DNA from: Planctomycetota bacterium
Lineage (GTDB): Bacteria > Planctomycetota > Planctomycetia > Gemmatales > Gemmataceae
Direction of reading: 5' to 3'
DNA: 64,000 bases
NCBI GenBank assembly: GCA_021413735.1
Contig: JAIOPV010000043.1
Coordinates: 5,431 to 69,430 of the forward strand
Under the pieces are notes generated by a model that worked only from the letters and a program-made list of their open reading frames with translations, ran no database searches and had not been told where the DNA came from. How positions within the stretch are numbered: position 1 is the stretch's first letter; each line of letters opens with the position of its first letter. Of this stretch, positions 37,409 to 44,101 are shown one piece after another. Made by a program: the position numbers and the translations under genes.

Positions 37409-37591
37409 ATGGACTTCCGTCCACTCGCTGAGGCCGAACGCCGTCAATTGCTTACTGCGCTCCGTGGAAATGCCGACCGTGGTATTGCCCTGCTGCTCGA
37501 CCGCAGGGACACCAGCTTCACCGGCACCGCCGACGAACTACCCGACGAGCAGGTGCTGACTGCCGTCAAATCCGTTCCGAGCCACTACTGA
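37409..37591 (+). CDS. Small 60-residue protein at the head of the E1-E2-like operon
   Basis: I do not recognise the family. The product (MDFRPLAEAERRQLLTALRG... ending SVPSHY) is charged, soluble and mostly helical by pattern, with a possible short beta part (TSFTGTADELPDEQV). AGGAGG at 37395-37400, eight bases before ATG, is the best ribosome binding site in the window, which supports it being real and well translated. It does not end in Gly-Gly and shows no beta-grasp pattern, so there is no sequence reason to call it a ubiquitin-like modifier. It lies 105 bases before the E2-like gene. Confidence 0.75.
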   Translation: MDFRPLAEAERRQLLTALRGNADRGIALLLDRRDTSFTGTADELPDEQVLTAVKSVPSHY

Positions 37592-37594
37592 GGC

Positions 37595-37693
37595 GAAGGA
37601 TGAAGGACGAAGGATGAAGGATGAATCACAGACCGGGTCAGTTCCGGTTGCTTGGTTTTCCCTTCATCCTTCATCCTTCGTCCTTCATCCTTC
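37595..37693. repeat. Hairpin with 31-bp perfect arms directly before the E2-like start codon
   Basis: GAAGGATGAAGGACGAAGGA... (37595-37625) is matched by its exact reverse complement at 37663-37693, with a 37-base loop. Each arm is itself made of 7-base units (GAAGGAT, GAAGGAC). The right arm ends three bases before ATG 37697 and occupies the place where a ribosome binding site should be, so folding would affect E2 translation. Confidence 0.9.
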
Positions 37694-37696
37694 CCA

Positions 37697-38122
37697 ATGG
37701 GTCTCCTCGACACCGAGACTGGTAAGCGACGGCTTCTGTCCGTCGAAGTGCCAGCTATTGAAGCGTACAACGAGGGCCGCGATCCCGATTACCGCATCTC
37801 GGTGAATCGGAACGGCGGCGTCCTCATTTTGTCGTATCGTCTGAAACCGTGTCACAACGTTTACCGTCTCGAAACACGGATGCTTTCGAGCTATCCCGTC
37901 GTGCCGCCAGAAACACGGGTCATCACGCCGTTGAAGCATTGTCCGCACCTGCTCGAAGGGCAAAGCGTCTGTATGTGGCGACAGGGTTCGACCCGTGCTA
38001 CAAGCCGATGGGATCCGACCCAGTTCACGTGCGTGTTCGCTGTGTTGGCTGCATGGCGATGGCTGGCGTGCTACGAAGTCTGGCATGAAAGCGGTGAATG
38101 GCCATTGCCGGAAGCGAAGTAG
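37697..38122 (+). CDS. Ubiquitin-conjugating enzyme E2-like (UBC fold) protein
   Basis: A 141-residue protein with the order of elements of E2 enzymes: a beta meander (GVLILSYRLKPCHNVYRLET), the YPxxPP turn (SYPVVPPETRVITP, 65-78), HCPHLLEG, candidate catalytic Cys92 in GQSVCMW, Trp105 in RWDPTQF, then helices ending YEVWHESGEWP. Eukaryotic E2s have the same Cys followed by W-x-P. In bacteria such proteins pair with E1/ThiF enzymes, as found here immediately downstream. It would receive an activated modifier on Cys92 and pass it to a target. No ribosome binding site is visible; the 31-bp hairpin arm is there instead. Fold assignment is by pattern only. Confidence 0.75.
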   Translation: MGLLDTETGKRRLLSVEVPAIEAYNEGRDPDYRISVNRNGGVLILSYRLKPCHNVYRLETRMLSSYPVVPPETRVITPLKHCPHLLEGQSVCMWRQGSTRATSRWDPTQFTCVFAVLAAWRWLACYEVWHESGEWPLPEAK

Positions 38123-38148
38123 CAGGATTCGGGGAAAGACAAATCCCG

Positions 38149-39033
38149 ATGGCGCATATCCTTCAAGTCGGTGCTGGCAGCGGTGGCGCGGTCGTTCTCG
38201 ATCTGCTCGCCCGCGAACCGAGTGTCAACCGGGTGTCACTCATTGAGTTCGACGTCTACGAATCACACAACGTGTACCGACATCTGTTCCCGGCGTCGAG
38301 TATCGGGCGACTCAAAGCGGAACTGGCAGCAGAATGGGTACGCGGCTTCCGATCTGATCTCGTCGTGAAGCCGGTGATCGCTGACATCACCGACCCCAGC
38401 CGCCAAACTGAGTTCGCACAGATCGCGGCAAAATGCGACATCGGCGTGTGTGCCGTTGATAACGAGCAAGCGAAGCATGCGTTCGATTCACTGATGCGAG
38501 TGGCTGGTAAGCCCTGGACTCTCGGCGAAGTGTTAAGCGGTGGTATCGGCGGATGGGTTCATCGCTTCGTACCAGGTGGGCCATGCTATGGCTGCGTCGC
38601 GAGCCATCTTCAGCGTGAAGTGAAGGAACAGCAAGACACACCGCCGCCGGATTACTCGAACCCAGGCGGCGCAATTCCCGAAACGACCGTCTCCGCGAAC
38701 AAAGCCAGCATCAGCGTGATCGCTTCCTTGCACGCCTCCGCGACGCTGGAAATGCTCAAAGACCCCTCCCCCTCCCCCCTCCCCCAAGGGGAGATGGGGC
38801 TAAATCCTGCTCCCCCTTCCTTCCCAGGGAAGGGGGATGGGGGGTTAGGTTCTTCGGAAACCTCGTTGCTGTTCAGTTTGGCCAAGGTGCCGGGCGTGTT
38901 CGATGAAGCGTTCCGGTCGTATCGCTTCCGGATTCCACGATCCCCAAGTTGCCTGATATGCGGAAGCGCTGCTGTTCCGCAGGGAGATCTCGATGTGGCG
39001 CTGGGCGAAGCGCTGGATCGACTGGGTACGTGA
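38149..39033 (+). CDS. E1/ThiF-like adenylating enzyme
   Basis: A 294-residue Rossmann enzyme that should adenylate the C-terminus of a small modifier. Motifs: VGAGSGG (7-13), FDVYESHNVYRH (34-45, matching the D-x-D-x-V-E-x-x-N-L-x-R of E1/ThiF), Lys56 in GRLKAE, and a structural zinc tetrad Cys146/Cys149 (PCYGC) with Cys268/Cys271 (SCLICG). A separate catalytic Cys is not obvious. Residues about 204-239 are encoded by an inserted palindromic repeat and are Pro/Gly-rich. ATG 38149 lies shortly after the E2 stop; the 3' end overlaps the next gene by 41 bases, so the genes are co-transcribed. Confidence 0.88.
   Translation: MAHILQVGAGSGGAVVLDLLAREPSVNRVSLIEFDVYESHNVYRHLFPASSIGRLKAELAAEWVRGFRSDLVVKPVIADITDPSRQTEFAQIAAKCDIGVCAVDNEQAKHAFDSLMRVAGKPWTLGEVLSGGIGGWVHRFVPGGPCYGCVASHLQREVKEQQDTPPPDYSNPGGAIPETTVSANKASISVIASLHASATLEMLKDPSPSPLPQGEMGLNPAPPSFPGKGDGGLGSSETSLLFSLAKVPGVFDEAFRSYRFRIPRSPSCLICGSAAVPQGDLDVALGEALDRLGT
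38760..38866. repeat. Palindromic element inserted in frame in the E1-like gene
   Basis: CCCCTCCCCCTCCCCCCTCC... with CCCCAAGGGGAGATGGGG and CCCCCTTCC...GGAAGGGGGATGGGG form two hairpins. The same element, about 85% alike, occurs at 52758-52857 inside another gene. Here it adds about 36 residues (PSPSPLPQGEMGLNP...) between the two halves of the zinc site without shifting the frame. Confidence 0.88.
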
Positions 39034-40207
39034 TGACCTGTTCCCGCTCGTTCGCACACGACGAACCGGGTTCACGGTCCGCGTTTCCTATGAATCGGCC
39101 GGCCAACTCCACACGGAACAGCCCGTGCCGTGGGCGGCCGATGCCGTTGTCGTGGAAGTCGTGCTTCGGCTGCCGCTCGCCGCACGCCGCAAGACAGACT
39201 TCGCTCTGCAATTCCCAGGCAGTCGGCCCGTTGCTGCCGAGTCTATCCGCCCGGATACCGCCGACCGCCACCGCATTATATTTCGATTCCCGGTTCCGAA
39301 CTTGGGCACCCTCGGCGAACTTCTCTGGAAGCTCCAACCGATCGCGACCGTGCCCATCACGGTTCTCACCTCAGACGCCTTTATCGCCGGACTGAGTTTC
39401 ACGAATCAAACCATTGCAGTACGACTCGGCTCGCAATCGCTGCCGACGAGAATGTTCGTCGTAGAAGGCTGCAAGGGATTAGTCACATCGACCGTTCTGA
39501 ACTCAGCCCACAGCCTGGCACCGCTCGCTGATCTTGGTGTGTCTGTCGAATTCAGCAACGAACGCACGGGTCACGTCTTCACGATTCCTGTCACGTTGAA
39601 CGCCTCGCAGCGGGCCAGCCACGAAACGCTCCTCACGGCTGTGTGTCCGCGTGTGCCGCGACGGCCGGGGTCGTGGTGGGTGATGTGGCGCATCGGCGAT
39701 AAGGTTCTCGCTGCTGATCGCGTGGAAGCAATCGCGGCTCGACGCTTCGAGGACGGCGTGCGATTGCTCGATACGCGATTCGCGGTGGCCGATCACACGG
39801 GACCGCTTCGGGTCGTTCGTGGGGCACCGGCAGCAGGAGCGTTCGCGCGTGTTGGCCCTTGTTTTCTCGTGGCAGGAAGTGAGTCGGGTGTCGTGGGATT
39901 GTGTCGACTTGCGGTGTTCGCAGTGCTACCGGGTGTACCGCAAGCTGCACAGCTTCTCGATGAGGAAGTGCTGATAACCGACGCGCCGACGGTGTTTGCG
40001 CCTGGGTTGGTGGAATCGATCGATCTGGTGCGAATTGCGGCGTTTGAACTGCGGCTGAACGGCCGAGTGCTCGGCACCGTGGCGTTGAGTCCGGTTCCGC
40101 CAGCGACGTTGACAGCCGAGGGCGGATTCAAACCGACGCAGGATTTCGATTGGAGCCCGGCCGCGGAAGACGACCTCTTGAAGCGACTCGGCCAACTCGG
40201 CAGCTAA
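38993..40207 (+). CDS. Unknown protein encoded with the E1-E2 pair
   Basis: A 404-residue protein that I cannot place. It starts inside the E1 gene (ATG 38993, GGGAG ten bases upstream) in another frame. The N-terminus is amphipathic and aromatic (MWRWAKRWIDWVRDDLF); the body alternates short beta strands (FTVRVSYESAGQL, AVVVEVVLRLPL, FELRLNGRVLGTVALSP) with few helices, suggesting one or more beta-sandwich or beta-grasp units. The end is GGFKPTQDFDWSPAAEDDLL then KRLGQLGS. No transmembrane helix or protease motif is seen. By position it is a target, adaptor or ligase-like partner of the E1-E2 pair; this is inference. Confidence 0.8.
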   Translation: MWRWAKRWIDWVRDDLFPLVRTRRTGFTVRVSYESAGQLHTEQPVPWAADAVVVEVVLRLPLAARRKTDFALQFPGSRPVAAESIRPDTADRHRIIFRFPVPNLGTLGELLWKLQPIATVPITVLTSDAFIAGLSFTNQTIAVRLGSQSLPTRMFVVEGCKGLVTSTVLNSAHSLAPLADLGVSVEFSNERTGHVFTIPVTLNASQRASHETLLTAVCPRVPRRPGSWWVMWRIGDKVLAADRVEAIAARRFEDGVRLLDTRFAVADHTGPLRVVRGAPAAGAFARVGPCFLVAGSESGVVGLCRLAVFAVLPGVPQAAQLLDEEVLITDAPTVFAPGLVESIDLVRIAAFELRLNGRVLGTVALSPVPPATLTAEGGFKPTQDFDWSPAAEDDLLKRLGQLGS

Positions 40208-40569
40208 TTCGGTCGCGTGTGCCAGTAGGCCCAGAGGATGAAGACGCCCTGCAACGGCAATCGCAACAGATGTAAGATCTCCGGCGCTGGCAGCAATTCC
40301 TGATGCTGATACAGGTAGATGTTCGCGGGAAAGATCGCGATGAACAACGCGATGATGCCCCATGCGGCGAAGCGTGAAACCCGTGGCACGAGCAGCAACG
40401 CCCCCAACATGACCTCGGCGAGGCCGCTGAGGTAGACCAACTCCAGATGCCACGGCAGGTACGGCGGCATGATCTTCAGGTACGCGTCGGGCTTGACGAA
40501 GTGCATCACCCCAACCCCGATCAGGAAGAACGCCAGCACATATCTGGAAATCATTTTGCGTACAATCAT
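40204..40569 (-). CDS. DoxX family membrane protein
   Basis: A 121-residue (116 if ATG 40554 is used) integral membrane protein with four hydrophobic helices: YVLAFFLIGVGVMHFVKPDA, LVYLSGLAEVMLGALLLVP, FAAWGIIALFIAIFPANIYL and LLRLPLQGVFILWAYW. The pattern GxMHFxxP...P.LP and SGxxEVxLG is typical of DoxX/MauE-like proteins, often linked to redox or oxidant stress. Its stop overlaps the convergent stop at 40205-40207 by four bases, and it is divergent from the gene at 40627. Longer frames to 40770 would cross into that gene. Confidence 0.85.
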   Translation of the reverse strand: MIVRKMISRYVLAFFLIGVGVMHFVKPDAYLKIMPPYLPWHLELVYLSGLAEVMLGALLLVPRVSRFAAWGIIALFIAIFPANIYLYQHQELLPAPEILHLLRLPLQGVFILWAYWHTRPN

Positions 40570-40626
40570 GGCGACTGTGACTCGCTTCGTGTTGGGCTGA
40601 GTGGTGAACTCTACACCGAGAATTGG

Positions 40627-41784
40627 ATGCCGCCCATAACTCGCTATTTCGTGCGGCGTCGAAATTGGCGCTGGTCGCCCGGCAACGACCTCACGCCACG
40701 CGGCTGGGTTTGCTTTCCGGGACCGGGTCACACGGTTGCCGAGTTCGACCACTTCGACGACGCTCAACACGACTGGGGCAAACGCGAAGCCGAGGTTCGT
40801 CGCAAGTTTAACCCGTTCGAGTGCGGCCCGCTGTCGATGGTATCGAGCTTACCGGAACCGATCTTACGCGACTTCCTGAAGGACACGGGCATCGAGCCAC
40901 CGGAGGCTGGCATTGCGTGGGATGCATGGTGGCCTGCCAACCGCGAACGCCTCTCGGAAGAACAGCAAGCCCGCGTTTGGGAAGCAGTCGACAAGGTGCG
41001 GTTCTTCGAGATCACCGAGGAAACGGCGGGTGCTGAAGTTCACGTCGTTGTGGATGTTCTGTGGGAACGGCGTGATGAACTGTATGTAGCTGAGTACGAC
41101 GGCGGTGAACTGATTCGCGCGTGCCGTTACTCACAACGGGCTGGTGAAATCGCACGCGGCCGATCGCAGCAAAGGCGATTTACAGCCGGAAGTGGTACGG
41201 CTGGAACGCCCCTCGCGAACTGCCGCCCGAGCAACGTTCCTGACCCGTTCACTGCTGGCTCAACGCGACTACTGCAACTCTTGCAGGCGCCCTTCTCTGA
41301 GGTGCTGACGGTTCCGTTCGACGACACTGCTGAGGAGTTGCAATCCACTGCTCCGTTTCCGCCGGGCACGTGGCTCAATCGAAATGAACGGCTCGCTATT
41401 GTTCTGCGTCTTGATTTCGCGCCTGGGGATGAGGAATTTCGTTCAACAGGTGCTGATTGGGGAGTTCCGATCAAGGCATACGCCGATTGGGAAAAGGCCA
41501 AAGCTCATCAGGAAGAGTTGGTTCGCGAAGCACAAAGAACTTTCAACCCGTTCAGCATTTCGACAACGCCGGCCTCCCTTCTCGGTCGCCGCGCGTTTGC
41601 AGCTCCTGAACCCGATGTGCTCCGATTGTGTGCAGAGATCGGCCTTCCGCCTTCCGAGGGTGATTGGCGTCAGTGGTGGGCCGAGCTCGTCACGACGCTG
41701 CCCGAAATCAAACGGGATTTGTTCTGGCGGGAGTTCAAGAACGTGCAATTCTATTCGGTGGTCTCAGTTCAATTTGAACCGTAA
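40627..41784 (+). CDS. Unknown soluble protein with internal duplication
   Basis: A 385-residue protein of no recognised family. Residues about 50-130 and 305-385 are copies of one unit: RREAEVRRKFNPF, a proline-rich turn, a helix, then AWDAWWPANRERL and VRFFEI in the first; REAQRTFNPF, the same layout, WRQWWAELVTTL and VQFYSV in the second. The linker is polar. No signal peptide or helices spanning a membrane. Aromatic pairs WW and the FNPF motif are the most conserved. The shared promoter space with DoxX is 57 bases. Function unknown. Confidence 0.75.
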   Translation: MPPITRYFVRRRNWRWSPGNDLTPRGWVCFPGPGHTVAEFDHFDDAQHDWGKREAEVRRKFNPFECGPLSMVSSLPEPILRDFLKDTGIEPPEAGIAWDAWWPANRERLSEEQQARVWEAVDKVRFFEITEETAGAEVHVVVDVLWERRDELYVAEYDGGELIRACRYSQRAGEIARGRSQQRRFTAGSGTAGTPLANCRPSNVPDPFTAGSTRLLQLLQAPFSEVLTVPFDDTAEELQSTAPFPPGTWLNRNERLAIVLRLDFAPGDEEFRSTGADWGVPIKAYADWEKAKAHQEELVREAQRTFNPFSISTTPASLLGRRAFAAPEPDVLRLCAEIGLPPSEGDWRQWWAELVTTLPEIKRDLFWREFKNVQFYSVVSVQFEP

Positions 41785-41796
41785 TAGGACAGCCCA

Positions 41797-43098
41797 TCAG
41801 TCCGCTTCGCCAATGCCGGCATCGGTCAGCGTGAAGAGATACGACTCCGGATCATCGCGGTTCAGTTTCAGCGTGCCGGTCACCTTCACCAGCCCCTTCT
41901 TGAAGTCCGACGCCTTGCTCGCCTTCAGTTCCACGCTCACCAATCCCGTCGGCTCCGGCGTCTCGCAGAACCAGCAGCCCACCGGATACTCCAACAGCAT
42001 GAACGACGTCACCGCGAGTTCATCTCGCAGCGGCTGCATGAAGCCGTTGAGCGTCACGGTTTTGCCGTCGAGCTGTTCGAGATACTTCAGGAACTTCGGC
42101 CGGCCCTTCGCGTCGGTGCCGGTCGCGGCGAGCACTGGCCACGGCAACACATTCGTTGCGTCGGCACGGACAGCGGGCAGCGTCGATTCGTCGAACGCCT
42201 TCACCAACGGCCGTAACGACTTCGTTTTCAGCGTGAGTTTGTGCTGTTCGTGGTCTGGCTTCTTCGCGAGTTCGTCGGCCGCGGCCCGATAAACCTGCCG
42301 ATGCTTGCGAACATCCGCGGCACCGAGCGCGAACTCCGTCACGCAGCCGTCGAGGATCGCCGCAGCAGTGCGAACGTCACCGTGAGCATTCGCGAGTTCG
42401 CCGAGTTGCCAGAGAAGCCGACCGTCGGCCGGCACCCACAGCGCGAGTTGCTGCACCACAGCGACCGCGTTCTCGGGCAACTTCTTTCGCTCGGGATCCG
42501 CGAGTTTTCCGGCCTCACCCGCGTACGTCACGCCGAACAAATCATCCACGGCGGTCGGAGCATTCGCGGCACGGCCTTCCTTCATGCGAAGCCGCACGAG
42601 TTTCAGATGCCATTTCTCGTTGTCGCGGAGTTTCTCAGGAGCGAGCCGCACGGCTTCTTCCAATTGATCGGCGGCTCGTTCGAGATCACCCGCAAGCTGA
42701 AACGCCGTTCCCAGATTCGCGGCAAGCCGGAAGTGGTCGGGATTCTTGCGAGCGACAGGAGACAGCACCGCAATCGCTGCGTCGAGCTTCCCGAGACGCA
42801 CGAGCAACGCACCGAGATCGGCGGATTCGTCGGGAGTCAGCGGGCGTGTCTTCTTGAGCTTTTCAAGGCGTTCGACAGCGTTCAGGTAATCATCGCGCAG
42901 TGGCGAAGCAGGAAGATTGCCTGGGCGTTCGATTGCCGCCGAGCGCAGTGAACGATGATCGACGAGGAAGCCACTGAGCCGACTCGGAAGTTCCGCGAAC
43001 TGTTCGCCCGAGGAGTGCAACCCGGCCTGCAATGTGTTCGCGGAGAGAGCAACCGTAACCAACGCGAACAGGAGGACTACGCTTCGAGTCGCATTCAT
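41797..43098 (-). CDS. Exported TPR-type protein
   Basis: A 433-residue exported protein. Signal peptide MNATRSVVLLFALVTVALSA sets the start at 43098. Residues about 75-160 form TPRs (ADLGALLVRLGKLDAAIAVL, RLAANLGTAFQLAGDLERAA), and more helices follow. The last 120 residues look beta-rich with GKTVTLNGFMQPLRDELAVT and LEYPVGCWFCETPEPTGLVS, resembling the OB-like C-terminal part of DUF3299-type proteins; that match is tentative. It overlaps the upstream gene stop by four bases, so it is co-translated with it. Confidence 0.75.
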   Translation of the reverse strand: MNATRSVVLLFALVTVALSANTLQAGLHSSGEQFAELPSRLSGFLVDHRSLRSAAIERPGNLPASPLRDDYLNAVERLEKLKKTRPLTPDESADLGALLVRLGKLDAAIAVLSPVARKNPDHFRLAANLGTAFQLAGDLERAADQLEEAVRLAPEKLRDNEKWHLKLVRLRMKEGRAANAPTAVDDLFGVTYAGEAGKLADPERKKLPENAVAVVQQLALWVPADGRLLWQLGELANAHGDVRTAAAILDGCVTEFALGAADVRKHRQVYRAAADELAKKPDHEQHKLTLKTKSLRPLVKAFDESTLPAVRADATNVLPWPVLAATGTDAKGRPKFLKYLEQLDGKTVTLNGFMQPLRDELAVTSFMLLEYPVGCWFCETPEPTGLVSVELKASKASDFKKGLVKVTGTLKLNRDDPESYLFTLTDAGIGEAD

Positions 43099-43982
43099 GG
43101 TGTAATCCCCGGTTCCGCAACTCGTTCGGCTACGAGCATGGTTCCCTCGCTCTTCAGAAACCACTCGTCCTCGGTTCGCTCGCGAAGGTGAAGCGACATT
43201 CCTTCGCCGAGGCTCAGCGAGTCGCCCGCGTGGAACTCTTCGCCCGATTCCCGCAGATGGGCAAGCATGTTCGCGAACAGATTGAACGTCGCGGTTCCTT
43301 GGCTGTGCATATCGGCGTGAAACGCGAAATCCGGCAACTTCAATGCGTGGCAGCCATAGGTTCGCATCCATACGCCGGGTTCGTTCTCGATTTCGATCTT
43401 CACGAACCCAGCATACAGCAGCGGTAACGGAAACGTTCGCAGCGTGCGGAGCGTGTCGCCGTTGTCTTCCTCATGCGGCAGCAGTGCCAGCGCCGGAATC
43501 GACGTGCGACCCGCCTCATTTATCACAACCAATCCGCCAAAGTGCGTAAGCCCTGCTGCTGCCGCCGCCAATGCAACCCGCTGTTCCAATGGGTCTGATT
43601 CGTAGCCAGCGTAGAAAAGCACTGCGTGGGCCGCGTGCTGATACGCTTCCTGTTTCAACGCCGGATCGTAGTGGGCAGGCTGCACGCACTTCTCGACCGT
43701 ATCCGACGGCATCGGTGAATCGTACACCACCACCTTCACGACATGCCGACCCCAACCGATGATGCCGAGCGTGTTCCCTGATTCCTTGACGAACTCAGCC
43801 GTACATGCGGCGAGTTCCGTGTGGTAATCGCGAAGGATCTCCGTCAGCATGTCAGCGTTGAGGTCGGGCTTTTCCGAGAATAGAAGAGCGAACGCGGGCG
43901 GGTCCGTGAGCCGATTGTTCGCCACCGGCAACTCGCCGAGTTGTGGTGTGCCCTTCCCGAAGAACCGATCCTTGAGATCCAT
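43095..43982 (-). CDS. DUF4261-like protein
   Basis: A 295-residue cytoplasmic protein. Its ending (LPDFAFHADMHSQGTATFNL, then GEEFHAGDSLSLGEGMSLHL) resembles DUF4261, in which HxxM and AGDT-like motifs recur; the family has no known function. The start at 43982 (MDLKDRFFGKG) is preferred over 44081, which would leave little promoter space before the divergent oxidoreductase at 44102. It is the first gene of a two-gene operon with the TPR-type protein. TATGAT on the minus strand at about 44037-44042 could be its -10 box. Confidence 0.65.
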   Translation of the reverse strand: MDLKDRFFGKGTPQLGELPVANNRLTDPPAFALLFSEKPDLNADMLTEILRDYHTELAACTAEFVKESGNTLGIIGWGRHVVKVVVYDSPMPSDTVEKCVQPAHYDPALKQEAYQHAAHAVLFYAGYESDPLEQRVALAAAAAGLTHFGGLVVINEAGRTSIPALALLPHEEDNGDTLRTLRTFPLPLLYAGFVKIEIENEPGVWMRTYGCHALKLPDFAFHADMHSQGTATFNLFANMLAHLRESGEEFHAGDSLSLGEGMSLHLRERTEDEWFLKSEGTMLVAERVAEPGITP

Positions 43983-44101
43983 TCGCTTCCCCGCTAAACC
44001 CACTTGGTTTCCGTTTCGCCATTCGACTCCACTTCGTTTATCATACACTTCGCGCCAATCGCGCTCCCACCTGCACCGCAATCTCGAAAGGTTTTGTCGT
44101 C

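Noticed and set aside
37595-37693. GAAGGAT/GAAGGAC 7-base repeats as a CRISPR or tandem satellite
   Set aside because: The units are too short, have no spacers, and the two arms are inverted, so this is a hairpin and not an array.
38760-38866. CCCTCCCC element as vector or adapter contamination
   Set aside because: It occurs twice with different point changes, keeps reading frames in both genes, and has structured palindromes, so it looks biological.
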